A stretch of 64,000 nucleotides of DNA from Salinimicrobium gaetbulicola (GCF_042676025.1 NZ_JBHTJP010000035.1:496001-560000); one strand, 5' to 3'; positions 34,873-43,702 are shown, counted from the stretch's first letter. The notes: generated by a model from the sequence alone, not told the origin. Program-made: numbers and translations.

Positions 34873-35141
34873 CCTTAGATGAGTATCTATATTATATTAT
34901 CCTTCCGGCACTGTCTGTGTCCATTCTATTAGTGTTCGTAAGATTCTTTAAGGGTCCTACGATCTCTGACAGGGTAGTGGCGGTTGACCTTTTGGTGACT
35001 TCAGGTATTGGGATCATTGCGGTCTATAGTATTTTAACCCATCAGCCCACCTTTTTGGATATTGCCCTTATTCTGGCATTGATCGGGTTTTTAGGTACAG
35101 TCGCTTATTCGTTCTACATTCAAAAAAGGAAAAGAAAATGA
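34869..35141 (+). CDS. mrpF: Mrp Na+/H+ antiporter subunit F
   Basis: A 90-residue, three-helix membrane protein. The pattern RFFKGPTISDRVVAVDLL is typical of MrpF, and the C-terminal helix ends with a basic tail (QKRKRK). It overlaps mrpE and mrpG by 4 bp on each side, so the last three subunits are translationally coupled. Confidence 0.93.
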   Translation: MTLDEYLYYIILPALSVSILLVFVRFFKGPTISDRVVAVDLLVTSGIGIIAVYSILTHQPTFLDIALILALIGFLGTVAYSFYIQKRKRK

Positions 35142-35530
35142 TCTCAGTAATAATAGCGGTCATATCGACACTTGGGACACTCTTTGTATTACTTGCAGCT
35201 GTAGGTATACTTAGAATGCCCGATACGTACCTTAGAATGGCTGTTACCACCAAAGCGGCAACGCTGGGAGTTGGATTACTCCTGATCGCAGCTGCCATTT
35301 ATTTTTATGACTTTTCTACCACCACAAGAGTGCTGGCCATTATTCTGTTCATACTTCTTACTGCCCCGGTAGGTGCTCACCTCATAGGTAAAGCTGCCTA
35401 TATTGCGGGGAATAAATTGTGGGAAGGTTCAATAATGGACGATCTTAAAGGTAAATATCGCCGCACAGGAAAGGTTATCGGACCACCGAAAAATCTTTCT
35501 GAAAAGGAAGATGAGGAAGAGCACTTTTAA
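35138..35530 (+). CDS. mrpG: Mrp Na+/H+ antiporter subunit G
   Basis: A 130-residue membrane subunit with three helices. VGILRMPDTYLRMAVTTKA is the MrpG signature (the R-M/L-P-D-x-Y-x-R pattern). The C-terminal tail is charged and acidic (SEKEDEEEHF). It closes the operon; the stop overlaps the convergent mgtC gene by 4 bp and no terminator hairpin fits between them. Confidence 0.93.
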   Translation: MISVIIAVISTLGTLFVLLAAVGILRMPDTYLRMAVTTKAATLGVGLLLIAAAIYFYDFSTTTRVLAIILFILLTAPVGAHLIGKAAYIAGNKLWEGSIMDDLKGKYRRTGKVIGPPKNLSEKEDEEEHF

Positions 35531-35976
35531 TCTTCGGTCTTTTTATTTGGGTCACGGTGTAGTTTCTTGTTAATGAACCTGTCCATATATCCGAAAACCA
35601 CATTCACAAAGACAATTAATAACGTAAGGACCAGGAGTTCATTAAACATGCCTACGGCGGCCAGGCAACCTGCACCGGCACTGCACCAAATAGTGGCTGC
35701 TGTGGTAAGGCCACGTACTGTCGTGCCTGTATGAAGGATCACCCCGGCACCAATAAAGCCAATTCCCGTTACTACTTGTCCCATAACCCGGGTCATATCT
35801 ACATAAGGTTCCCCTCTAAAATCAAGAGATATCAGGACAAAAACTGCGGCCCCAAGAGATACAAGCGCATTGGTCTTCAAGCCGGCGTTCTTATTTCTAA
35901 TTTCCCGTTCCACCCCAATAAAAAGACCGGAAAATAAAGCTGCGCCAATTCTGATGCCAAAATCCAATAGATCCAT
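35527..35976 (-). CDS. mgtC: MgtC/SapB family membrane protein
   Basis: A 149-residue inner-membrane protein with four helices. The family signature GVEREIRNKNAGLKTNALVSLG, given in part, is at about residues 22-43, and QVVTGIGFIGAGVIL is typical too. MgtC modulates F-type ATP synthase and helps survival at low Mg2+ in pathogens; in environmental bacteria its role is less clear. Short family members lack the soluble C-terminal domain of Salmonella MgtC, as here. Its position next to the Na+/H+ antiporter operon may reflect shared membrane-energetics function. It diverges from bioF across only 29 bp. Confidence 0.9.
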   Translation of the reverse strand: MDLLDFGIRIGAALFSGLFIGVEREIRNKNAGLKTNALVSLGAAVFVLISLDFRGEPYVDMTRVMGQVVTGIGFIGAGVILHTGTTVRGLTTAATIWCSAGAGCLAAVGMFNELLVLTLLIVFVNVVFGYMDRFINKKLHRDPNKKTED

Positions 35977-35983
35977 ACTCAGT

Positions 35984-35998
35984 CAAAAGTTATATTTT
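35984..35998. promoter_or_regulatory. Overlapping divergent promoter boxes, mgtC and bioF
   Basis: On the plus strand TATATTTT (35991-35998) is a near-consensus -7 box, and on the minus strand TAACTTTTG (35992-35984) is one base longer than consensus. They overlap, and each ends about 8 nt before the start codon it would serve. Both matches are imperfect. Confidence 0.35.
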
Positions 35999-36005
35999 TA
36001 CTTCC

Positions 36006-37163
36006 ATGAAGAAGTTTCCTTTAAAGTTAGACAAAAGCCTTCAATTTAGAAAAGAACAAAAGGCTTTCAGGGAATTATCCGGGCAAAAAAATCTTGTGGA
36101 CTTTTCCTCCAATGATTACCTGGGTCTGGCAAAGAATAATCAGATCTTCGAAAATGCTCACCGTATTTTAGTTGAAAATGATATTTTAAAGAATGGAGGG
36201 ACGGGTTCAAGATTGCTTTCAGGAAATCACGCTTTATACGGCCTGGCCGAAGAAAAATTAAAGTACTTTTTCAATTCTGAGGCTGCACTGATTTATAATT
36301 CGGGTTATGATGCTAATCTCGGATTTTTCTCATCTGTCCCTCAGCGCAATGATATTGTTTTTTATGATGAGCTTTCTCATGCATCCATTCGCGATGGCAT
36401 AAATCTCGGTAAGGCAAAAGCCTACAAATTTTTCCATAACGACCATGAGGACCTTGAACAAAAGATCATTAGAATCAAGAAAACCTCCATCGATGCGATT
36501 ATTTATATAGTTACCGAAGCTGTTTTTTCTATGGATGGGGATATGCCTGATCTTCGCCAATTAGCTGAAATTTCTGAAAAGTATGGCTGTTTTCTTGTTG
36601 TAGATGAAGCACATTCTGTTGGAGTTATTGGGGAAACAGGGAAAGGCCTGGTCGAAGAATTGGGTGTGTCCGACCATGTTTTCGCGCGACTTGTCACCTT
36701 CGGAAAAGCGTTGGGGGCACATGGTGCCGCGATCCTGGGAAGCCGGAAACTTAAAGATTACCTTATAAATTTTTCCCGAAGTCTCATCTATACAACTTCA
36801 TTGCCGCCACATTCGGTTGCTACGATTCTGGCTGCTATTCAATTTTTAGAAACAGATGGAGTTTTAGAAATACTTAAACTTCAAAACAACATTCAGCATT
36901 TTAATTCTGAACTAGAAAAAAGGGACCTGGAACCCTTGTTCATTAAAGGAAATTCGGCTATATATTCTTGTGTTGTGCCTGGTAATGAAAAAGTAAAACA
37001 GGTGGCTTTTAATCTGCAACTGGAAGGTTTTGATGTAAAACCCATTTTATCGCCAACTGTTCCTGAAGGCAAAGAGCGGCTTAGGTTTTGTCTTCATTCG
37101 TTTAATTCTGAAGAGGAATTGAACAGTACTTTAACGGTGCTTAAAAAGGAGATACTTAGCTAA
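36006..37163 (+). CDS. bioF: 8-amino-7-oxononanoate synthase
   Basis: A 385-residue PLP enzyme of the alpha-oxoamine synthase family. It condenses pimeloyl-ACP (or -CoA) with alanine in the first step of biotin ring assembly. Motifs: FSSNDYLGLA, GTGSRLLSGN, VVDEAHSVGVIGETGKG and VTFGKALGAHG with the PLP lysine Lys234. The KAPA synthase call, rather than 2-amino-3-ketobutyrate ligase or serine palmitoyltransferase, rests on bioD following directly and bioA/bioB nearby. bioD has its own promoter box 63 bp downstream. Confidence 0.92.
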   Translation: MKKFPLKLDKSLQFRKEQKAFRELSGQKNLVDFSSNDYLGLAKNNQIFENAHRILVENDILKNGGTGSRLLSGNHALYGLAEEKLKYFFNSEAALIYNSGYDANLGFFSSVPQRNDIVFYDELSHASIRDGINLGKAKAYKFFHNDHEDLEQKIIRIKKTSIDAIIYIVTEAVFSMDGDMPDLRQLAEISEKYGCFLVVDEAHSVGVIGETGKGLVEELGVSDHVFARLVTFGKALGAHGAAILGSRKLKDYLINFSRSLIYTTSLPPHSVATILAAIQFLETDGVLEILKLQNNIQHFNSELEKRDLEPLFIKGNSAIYSCVVPGNEKVKQVAFNLQLEGFDVKPILSPTVPEGKERLRFCLHSFNSEEELNSTLTVLKKEILS

Positions 37164-37214
37164 GATTTCCAGTTCAATAAAATAACATTCATCTAAAATT
37201 CACGTGTAGTTCCC

Positions 37215-37222
37215 TATTTTTG
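37215..37222 (+). promoter_or_regulatory. Promoter -7 box of bioD
   Basis: TATTTTTG, an exact consensus match. The bioD ATG starts 5 nt later, predicting a leaderless transcript. Confidence 0.55.
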
Positions 37223-37226
37223 TCTC

Positions 37227-37844
37227 ATGGAAAAATATTTCATTACAGGAATAGGAACTGAAGTTGGGAAGACCATTGTTTCCGCAGTGGTTACAGAAGC
37301 CCTTCAGGCAGATTATTGGAAGCCAATTCAGGCGGGAGACCTGGATCTTTCAGACACTCATAAAGTGAAAGGGTTGGTTAGTAATTCAAAAACGGTATTT
37401 CACCCTAACTCTTTTGCTCTTAAAACACCCATGAGTCCCCACGGAGCGGCTGAGATTGATGGAGTGGAGATTTCTTCGGAAAATATTCAACCCCCACAAA
37501 CAAGTAATGACCTGGTGATCGAAGGCGCCGGCGGACTATTAGTTCCTGTAAGTGATAAAGAAACAATCGCAGATTTAATTCAGCCCGATCATAAAGTGAT
37601 CGTTGTGTCCCGTCATTACCTGGGAAGTATCAACCATACGTTACTCACAATTGAGGCCTTGAAAAACAGGAATCTTAACTGTATTGGTATCATTTTTAAC
37701 GGGAATGAGAATAAATCCACTGAGGACATCATTCAAAAAATGACAGGACTTCCGGTTTTACTTCGCATAAACGAGGAAAAAGAGTTCAATAAGGAAAATG
37801 TAAAGTCCTATGCTGAAAAGCTGAGAACGAGCCTTAAAAAGTGA
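37227..37844 (+). CDS. bioD: Dethiobiotin synthetase
   Basis: A 205-residue ATP-dependent enzyme that closes the ureido ring of dethiobiotin from diaminopelargonate and CO2. The P-loop GIGTEVGKT is at 8-16, LKTPMSPHGAAE and VIEGAGGLLVPV are characteristic, and the length is slightly short (E. coli about 225) but complete. It lies downstream of bioF. The 3' end overlaps the convergent TonB-receptor gene by 11 bp. Confidence 0.95.
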   Translation: MEKYFITGIGTEVGKTIVSAVVTEALQADYWKPIQAGDLDLSDTHKVKGLVSNSKTVFHPNSFALKTPMSPHGAAEIDGVEISSENIQPPQTSNDLVIEGAGGLLVPVSDKETIADLIQPDHKVIVVSRHYLGSINHTLLTIEALKNRNLNCIGIIFNGNENKSTEDIIQKMTGLPVLLRINEEKEFNKENVKSYAEKLRTSLKK

Positions 37845-40377
37845 AATTTACGGAAGCATTGGGTGTAAAGCCCAGTGACTTATTATTGATCTCTATAGCC
37901 TTTTGGTTGTCTTCACTATCAACCCTGTAGTAGCGGTTAATGATATTTTCCCTGTTCAAAAGATTTAAGATCCCCAGTCCCAGCTGTAGTTTTCCGGAGT
38001 TGGAAAGATCAAAAGAATAGGAGGCTGAAAGATCTACCCGAACAAAATTTGGCAGGTTTTCCGCATTGGGATCTGAGTAATTGACCACCCAGTTATTTCC
38101 TTCACGACGCGTTTCATCTCCTTTTACCGGTTCTGTATAAGGTTTTCCACTGCGTACATGGCCCCCGGCCGAAAACTTAAAATCCCGATAACTGTAATTG
38201 GCAGCCACAGATAAGGAGTGGGTAATGTCAAAATTATTGGGAAAATTTTGCGGATTAAGTTCCTCGAAGGTGTAATCATTCTTCCCGAAAGTATAATTCA
38301 TATAGGCATTCAGGTCACCGGCTTTCTTGTTTATAAGAACCTCAAAACCTTTGGAGATATAACTGCCCGAGGTCCTGATAAATTCATTTTGGTCCTGGAA
38401 ACCCTGGTTGGAAGTGCTGATCCCTTCAACCTTTTTATAGAATCCCTCCAGATCCAGGTACCAGCCTGCCCTCTTGAAATCGATACCCGAAGAAATCTGT
38501 TTGCTTTTAATGATCGGGTAGCTTTCCTGATCAGCTAGGGTCCATCGCCTGTTTTCAACTCCTAAAAAGTCTTCCTGTAGGTCAATTATCTGGCTTGTGG
38601 TCTGGCTTTTAAATTCTCCCAGTAGTTTAAACGAGAAGTATTTTCCTAGTTCCTGGTTGAAGCTTAGCCTGGGCTCTAAGATTGTTTCTTCAAACTTCGG
38701 TAAATAATTTATTCTGAAACCTCCGCGAACATAGGTCGTGTTTCCTGAATATTTCAATTCCGAATAAAGAGAATGACTTCTAACCACATTTTTGATGGTA
38801 CTGCTGAAAAACGGATTATTGAGCTTTTCAATATTTGAAACCCCGACTTCATAAAATTGATAACCGTTCAGGAAATTAAAATTGCTATTGAGTTTCGTCG
38901 TGGTATTTATTTTTAAACCTGTCTCTAAAACATCATTTTCCTGCATGAATCTTTGATCTGTATCAACTGTGAAGTTGAGTGCTTCCAATTGGTATTGGGA
39001 CAGGTAACTTATAATTTCCGTTGAAAAATTTTCACTCCAGTTGGCGCTCCAGTTTCCGCCCAGCGCGAGATTATTTTGAGCCAGGCTGCTTTGTCGGGAT
39101 GCTTCTGAAGTATTCGCGTACTCAGTATAATCCAGGTTATTGTAGATCTGGACCAGCGAAAAACGGAATTTATGATCTTTATTAAGGTCATAAAGAGCTT
39201 TCAGGCTTGTATCATAGTAACTGAAATTTGAATCCTGCAGATTATCATTTTCGGGATTCAGGGAGATCTCAGAATCCTGAAAGGTTCTTGAAAAGTAATT
39301 GTCGTAAGTAGGAGTGTCAACAAGGTCATTTATTGACTTTCTTCCGGAAACATGAATTTCAAATTTTTCAGTTACCGGAACCTGTAAAAACGCGTCTGCA
39401 CTCACTAAATTAAGGCCGGCTCCTCCAGAGAATTTTCCGACCAGTTCATCTTCAGATCTTATATCGATGGTCCCCGATACTCCGTCATTGAGACTTGGGC
39501 TGGTGCCGTTCTTGACCACCGTGACATCTTTGGTAAGATTAGGATTTAAAGCAGAGATCAATCCGAAGAAATGCCCGGTTAAATACATTTTTATATCATC
39601 GAAAAGTACCAGATTCTGGTCGCTTGTCCCGCCCCGAATGTTAATATTAGAAACCGTCTCGTTCACACTTTCTACTCCCGGAAGTGATTCCACGGTTTGC
39701 AAAACATCTGGTTCTACCTGGCCAGGCAGCGCTCCAAACCTGTCTGTATTAATATGGATCGAACCATCTTTCTGTTTGCTAATTCCGGCGGTCAGGTAAT
39801 TTACTACCACCGTTTCCCTGAGTGAGAATACCGAAGGTTCCATAAGAACGGATTGACAGTTTTCTTCGGAAATTGATTGAGCCTCTAAAAATTTATCGTG
39901 GTATCCTAAAAACCTGATCTTTACCGGTGCAGCTGCCTTAACCGACCTAAGCATAAACTTTCCGTCCATATCAGAAATAGTGGTTTCACTTTGATCAATA
40001 GTTTGAACGGTAGCTCCCGGTAAGGGTTCATTAGTTTCAGCATCGAGTATCATTCCGCAGAAATTTATGACCTCAGGAGATGCTGTGATGGCAATATACC
40101 TTTCATCAAGGATTTTGAATTTGAGCCCGGTTTGTCGCTCGAGAAAGACCAGTGTTTCTTTCAAGTTGAGCTCCTGGGAAGGCGAGAAAATAGAAATGTT
40201 TTTAACATCTTGTTCCCGGTAAGAGAATCGAATATCAAAATGATCTTCAAGTAACGGGATGACTTCTTTTAAAGGGGTTTTTTGAGCCGGATCTTGCTGA
40301 GAGTATGCGATCGTACCAATGAAAAATACGATCAATAGAAGAAAATTTTTAGACCAACTTTCAAAGTTATTCCACAT
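37834..40377 (-). CDS. TonB-dependent receptor with STN and carboxypeptidase-like domains
   Basis: An 847-residue outer-membrane receptor, counted from ATG 40377; a TTG at 40404 is less likely. Order of parts: signal peptide (to about 27), an STN secretin/TonB short domain at about 33-100 that signals to FecR, and a carboxypeptidase-regulatory-like beta domain at about 105-190 (GMILDAETNEPLPGATV). A plug follows at about 205-325 (VESLPGVESVNET, NINIRGGTSDQNLVLFDD), then a beta-barrel ending in Phe (ASVNFTF). There is no SusD partner. FecR lies directly upstream with an 11-bp overlap and the sigma factor before that, so this is a transenvelope signalling receptor. The ligand is unknown. Confidence 0.9.
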   Translation of the reverse strand: MWNNFESWSKNFLLLIVFFIGTIAYSQQDPAQKTPLKEVIPLLEDHFDIRFSYREQDVKNISIFSPSQELNLKETLVFLERQTGLKFKILDERYIAITASPEVINFCGMILDAETNEPLPGATVQTIDQSETTISDMDGKFMLRSVKAAAPVKIRFLGYHDKFLEAQSISEENCQSVLMEPSVFSLRETVVVNYLTAGISKQKDGSIHINTDRFGALPGQVEPDVLQTVESLPGVESVNETVSNINIRGGTSDQNLVLFDDIKMYLTGHFFGLISALNPNLTKDVTVVKNGTSPSLNDGVSGTIDIRSEDELVGKFSGGAGLNLVSADAFLQVPVTEKFEIHVSGRKSINDLVDTPTYDNYFSRTFQDSEISLNPENDNLQDSNFSYYDTSLKALYDLNKDHKFRFSLVQIYNNLDYTEYANTSEASRQSSLAQNNLALGGNWSANWSENFSTEIISYLSQYQLEALNFTVDTDQRFMQENDVLETGLKINTTTKLNSNFNFLNGYQFYEVGVSNIEKLNNPFFSSTIKNVVRSHSLYSELKYSGNTTYVRGGFRINYLPKFEETILEPRLSFNQELGKYFSFKLLGEFKSQTTSQIIDLQEDFLGVENRRWTLADQESYPIIKSKQISSGIDFKRAGWYLDLEGFYKKVEGISTSNQGFQDQNEFIRTSGSYISKGFEVLINKKAGDLNAYMNYTFGKNDYTFEELNPQNFPNNFDITHSLSVAANYSYRDFKFSAGGHVRSGKPYTEPVKGDETRREGNNWVVNYSDPNAENLPNFVRVDLSASYSFDLSNSGKLQLGLGILNLLNRENIINRYYRVDSEDNQKAIEINNKSLGFTPNASVNFTF

Positions 40378-41275
40378 ACAGAATGACTTTCTTCTCAGAT
40401 TCAAATTTATAGTTCAACTGTAACGGAATGCTGATCGCCTGGATCGCGACTTCTTTATTGGTGTGGCTGAAGCTCCCTGTGAAAAGCTGGTTGAGGTCTA
40501 CCTGTTCAGTTTCAATATCCAGATCGAATTGACGTTCAAGTTCAGCAATTACCTGTTTTAGAGGAACGGCATTAAAATCACTTTCCTGGATCGTCCATCC
40601 CGGGGCGTTACGGTCAAAATTGTTGAGGTTTTTAACTTCCCCATTAATGACTTTAATTGAATTGCCTTTACGTAGAATGATCTCTTTATTGGCAACATTT
40701 ACTTTTACAGCACCTTCATAACAGTGAACTTCAAAATAGTTCTCCCTGTCCTTGACATTGAATTTGGTTCCTAAAACCGTTACTTCGCCCTGGTCTGTCT
40801 CTACCGTGAATTTTTTACCTTTTTCAACCTGGAAATAAGCTTCTCCTTCTAATTCAAGAATGCGCTTTTTATCCCATTTTGAAGGCTTGTATTTTATTTT
40901 CGAATCTGCATTTAACCTGGCGGTAGATTGATCGGGAAGCTCCAGAACCGCCATTTCAGCATAACCGGTGCTTATCACCTCGGGTTGGTTTAGCCAAATG
41001 AACAAACCGGTTGCTAAAAACACGATGAATACCGCCGCTACTTTGTAATATGCTGAAAAATTCAATTTTCGAACGGGAACCTCCTTTTTAGATGCTAAAC
41101 GCTCTTTTAGATCAAGAAGACCCTGCTCTTCGTTGAAGTGCGGCCTATGAAATCTGGCGGCATTCTCAACTATGTCGCTGTATCTTTGATAATCAGCGGT
41201 TTGTTTGAATGCTTCCAGCTCACGGGCGGTAAGCTCGTTGTTCAGCCATTTCGATATGAGGTCCTTGTTTTCCAT
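40367..41275 (-). CDS. FecR-family anti-sigma factor
   Basis: A 302-residue single-pass membrane protein. The cytoplasmic N-terminus (about 1-70) should bind the sigma factor, a membrane helix lies at about 78-96 (VAAVFIVFLATGLFIWL), and the periplasmic FecR domain follows (ELPDQSTARLNADSKI, LEGEAYFQVEKG, VTVLGTKFNV). The C-terminus is DUF4974-like (QVIAELERQFDLDIE), which resembles an STN fold. It overlaps the receptor gene by 11 bp and follows the sigma gene by 59 bp. The signal is expected to pass from receptor STN to FecR to sigma factor. Confidence 0.92.
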   Translation of the reverse strand: MENKDLISKWLNNELTARELEAFKQTADYQRYSDIVENAARFHRPHFNEEQGLLDLKERLASKKEVPVRKLNFSAYYKVAAVFIVFLATGLFIWLNQPEVISTGYAEMAVLELPDQSTARLNADSKIKYKPSKWDKKRILELEGEAYFQVEKGKKFTVETDQGEVTVLGTKFNVKDRENYFEVHCYEGAVKVNVANKEIILRKGNSIKVINGEVKNLNNFDRNAPGWTIQESDFNAVPLKQVIAELERQFDLDIETEQVDLNQLFTGSFSHTNKEVAIQAISIPLQLNYKFESEKKVILYVE

Positions 41276-41334
41276 GCTTCTGTATATAGAACAACTAAGG
41301 AGGTGTTTACCCTACCTTCAAAAAGAGAAAAATT

Positions 41335-41844
41335 TTAAAAATTATCCAAACGCGCTCTCAGCTTTTTTAGGGCTCCCATCATTCGTTTTTCTACCGCTTT
41401 TTCTGAAATATCCAACATCTCTGCTATCTCCCTGTATTTTTTTCCGTCAATTCGGTTGAGCAGAAAAACTTCCCTCTGGGCCTCTGTGAGCTCAGAAATG
41501 GCATCTTCCAGCTGCTGCATATATTCTTTTTCCTGTAATACAAATTGTGGATCTTCTCCTGAAATTACTTCAGCGGGTTGCCGTTGTGCATAGGAAAGTT
41601 TCACCTTTTGGTGTTTTACGGCATTTAGAAAAAGATTGTTCGCCGTGGTGAAAAGATAGCTCTTGGCTTTGGAAAACTGGATCTTTCCGCAGTTTTCAAA
41701 GATCTTTACAAAAGCTTCCTGTGCAAAATCCATTGCCTGGTCTCCGTCACCAGATTTGTAGTACATGAAATTGTAGAGGTCGCGGGAGTGTTTTTGGTAG
41801 AAACCATTAAAGATCTTGTCATTACATAAATTCTGCTCCGGCAT
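41335..41844 (-). CDS. ECF RNA polymerase sigma factor (FecI-like)
   Basis: A 169-residue sigma factor with region 2 (LYNFMYYKSGDGDQAMDFAQ, then EAFVKIFENC) and region 4 (LTEAQREVFLLNRIDGKKY, then REIAEMLDISEKAVEKRM). It belongs to the Bacteroidota FecI-like ECF group that is controlled by FecR proteins. It heads the minus-strand unit sigma-fecR-receptor. A consensus housekeeping box lies 27 nt upstream of its ATG, so basal expression does not need the ECF factor itself. Its regulon may include the divergent lipoprotein genes. Confidence 0.93.
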   Translation of the reverse strand: MPEQNLCNDKIFNGFYQKHSRDLYNFMYYKSGDGDQAMDFAQEAFVKIFENCGKIQFSKAKSYLFTTANNLFLNAVKHQKVKLSYAQRQPAEVISGEDPQFVLQEKEYMQQLEDAISELTEAQREVFLLNRIDGKKYREIAEMLDISEKAVEKRMMGALKKLRARLDNF

Positions 41845-41870
41845 CTTTGTAGGTTTGGGTAAAATCTGTC

Positions 41871-41878
41871 CAAAACTA
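41871..41878 (-). promoter_or_regulatory. Promoter -7 box of the ECF sigma gene
   Basis: On the minus strand TAGTTTTG matches TAnnTTTG exactly, 26 nt before the ATG. Confidence 0.5.
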
Positions 41879-41922
41879 TTTATTTTTTATGGGGATAGGG
41901 TAGGGTTAACGTTCTTTTAACT

Positions 41923-41938
41923 GTTATATATGTATAAC
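41923..41938. promoter_or_regulatory. Palindrome in the sigma/lipoprotein divergent region
   Basis: GTTATA-TATG-TATAAC is a perfect 6+4+6 palindrome between the sigma gene and the first lipoprotein gene. It could be an operator; no regulator is known. Confidence 0.3.
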
Positions 41939-41996
41939 GTCTGAGTTTTAATTAAAGGATTCAGCAAAGAATAATTATTAACCCAAATTACCTATT

Positions 41997-42776
41997 ATGA
42001 AGTACTTTTTAAAATTAATGGTCTGTGTGGCAGCTTTTTCGGTTGCTTTTACCAGTTGTTCAACTGATGATTCAAACGAAGAATCGGCAGGGTTTAGTGT
42101 CAAATTAGTGGACGCTCCCGGTGACTATCAAAATGTGATGGTAGATGTGCAGGGAGTTGAAATTATTATTGACGGGGAAACCCATGAATTTGCCGCACTT
42201 GAACCAGGAGTTTATGATCTTCTGGAGTTAACAGGCGGAATTAGTGCCATGTTAGTGGAAACTGTTGTGCCTGCCGGAAAGTTAAGTCAGATCAGGTTGA
42301 TCCTTGGAGAAAACAATACTGTTATCACCTCTGATGGTGCCGATGTACCTCTTCAAACTCCAAGTGCTCAACAATCAGGTCTAAAATTAAATGTACACCA
42401 GGACCTGGAGCCGGGCTTGTTGTATGAGTTCATTCTTGACTTTAATGTAGATAAGTCTATTGTTGAGGCCAATGACGGCGGACTGATCCTTAAACCTGTA
42501 ATTAGTGCCAGCCTTGAGGCTCAAACAGGTGCAATTGCCGGAGTGGTGGCTCCTGCGGAAGTGCAAAGTCTGGTTACAGTGACCGATGGCACCACAGAAC
42601 ATACAACTCACACTGCTGAGGAAACCGGAAACTTTATGGTCTATGGTGTTCCTGCAGGAACTTATACAGTTACGGTGACCCCTGCGGAAGCTTCAGGAAA
42701 AGCACCGGTAACTGTTGAAGGCGTAGTAGTTGAGACCGGAAAGATCCAGGAAATGGATCCTATTACATTGGAATAA
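41997..42776 (+). CDS. DUF4382 lipoprotein 1
   Basis: A 259-residue predicted lipoprotein with a signal peptide and lipobox-like end at TSCS (Cys21). The DUF4382 domain spans about 30-170, with FSVKLVDAPGDYQNVMVDV and YDLLELTGGISAML. A small carboxypeptidase-regulatory-like beta domain follows at about 178-259 (GAIAGVVAPAEV, TGNFMVYGVPAGTYTVTVTP). DUF4382 has no established function that I know of. The gene diverges from the ECF sigma gene and is the first of three lipoprotein genes in a row, with a terminator of its own. Confidence 0.85.
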   Translation: MKYFLKLMVCVAAFSVAFTSCSTDDSNEESAGFSVKLVDAPGDYQNVMVDVQGVEIIIDGETHEFAALEPGVYDLLELTGGISAMLVETVVPAGKLSQIRLILGENNTVITSDGADVPLQTPSAQQSGLKLNVHQDLEPGLLYEFILDFNVDKSIVEANDGGLILKPVISASLEAQTGAIAGVVAPAEVQSLVTVTDGTTEHTTHTAEETGNFMVYGVPAGTYTVTVTPAEASGKAPVTVEGVVVETGKIQEMDPITLE

Positions 42777-42800
42777 TTTTAGTGCTTAACCTACTTTTTG

Positions 42801-42833
42801 AAAGGGTGACAACTTTGGTTGTCGCCCTTTTTT
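42801..42833 (+). terminator. Terminator of DUF4382 lipoprotein 1
   Basis: AAAGGGTGACAAC (42801-42813) pairs with GTTGTCGCCCTTT (42818-42830), 13 bp with one G-T pair, a 4-nt loop and a T-run. Confidence 0.88.
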
Positions 42834-42961
42834 ATTTGTAATAAACTGTAATCCAGTACAATATAATTTTAATTGAAATTTTTTCAAGTGGAGGGTGGGG
42901 AAGATCGCTTTTGGATTGTTTTATATACAGAACAGGCAATTAAGTCTAGTTAATTTCAACA

Positions 42962-43636
42962 ATGAAAAAGATCAACAAAATAGTATTACTTCTTATAGGT
43001 AGCTTCATGTTAGGAGCCTGTCAACAGGAGGAATATGAAGTGTTGACCGGAGAGAACGAAACTGGTTTTTCAGAAGGTTCGGAATTCTACACGCAAGTGG
43101 AAAGAGCTTCTAAAAAAGACGGTAGCGCAGATGATGAGATTGATGATAGTCCTTGTTTCTCTTTAAGATTCCCATTTACAGTGGAATTGGCAGGAGTAGA
43201 GGTAAAGGTTTCTTCCGCAGCAGATCTTGAAGTAGTGACCGAAAGAATAAAGGAGTTGGGAGAAGACAAAATCTCACTTCAGTTTCCGGTAGCGGTAACC
43301 TTATCAAATTACGAGACTGTTACTATCTCTGGCAGCCAGGAATTTGAAGAGCTACAGCAAAGTTGCAGGGAAGATGTTGAAAATGGAATTTCGCCAATTA
43401 CCTGCGCGAAGATCCAGTTTCCGATAAAAGTGTTTGTCTATAATATCAATACACAGCAAACAAATTCGGCGAACATTGCCAATAAACAACAACTGTTCAC
43501 TTTTCTTCAAAATAAAGAAACCTATGAAGTTCTGAGTTTTGACTATCCAATCACTATTTCATATTCCGGGGACGCCCGGGTGGTTGTGGAGAGCGGAAAA
43601 GAGTTCAGCGATGCACTGAAAACCTGCATTAATTAA
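42962..43636 (+). CDS. Lipoprotein with four-fold internal repeat
   Basis: A 224-residue predicted lipoprotein (lipobox MLGAC, Cys20) with an acidic linker to about residue 63. From there four similar beta units follow at about 65-93, 104-132, 148-183 and 190-219. Each opens with a FP or YP strand (LRFPFTVEL, LQFPVAVTL, IQFPIKVFV, FDYPITISY) and ends with a helix-like KEF/QEF/QQLF segment. Cysteines at 65, 135, 148 and 222 could pair. No function is known; it lies between two DUF4382 genes and may be part of the same surface assembly. Confidence 0.72.
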   Translation: MKKINKIVLLLIGSFMLGACQQEEYEVLTGENETGFSEGSEFYTQVERASKKDGSADDEIDDSPCFSLRFPFTVELAGVEVKVSSAADLEVVTERIKELGEDKISLQFPVAVTLSNYETVTISGSQEFEELQQSCREDVENGISPITCAKIQFPIKVFVYNINTQQTNSANIANKQQLFTFLQNKETYEVLSFDYPITISYSGDARVVVESGKEFSDALKTCIN

Positions 43637-43702
43637 CCTAAAACTTAATCTAATTGTTAATCGTGACCGGAAAAAACTCCGGCTCACTAAAAATTGTACG
43701 TT

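Noticed and set aside
37834..40377. SusC-type receptor for polysaccharide uptake
   Set aside because: No SusD gene is adjacent, the protein is shorter than typical SusC, and it carries an STN domain with FecR/sigma partners.
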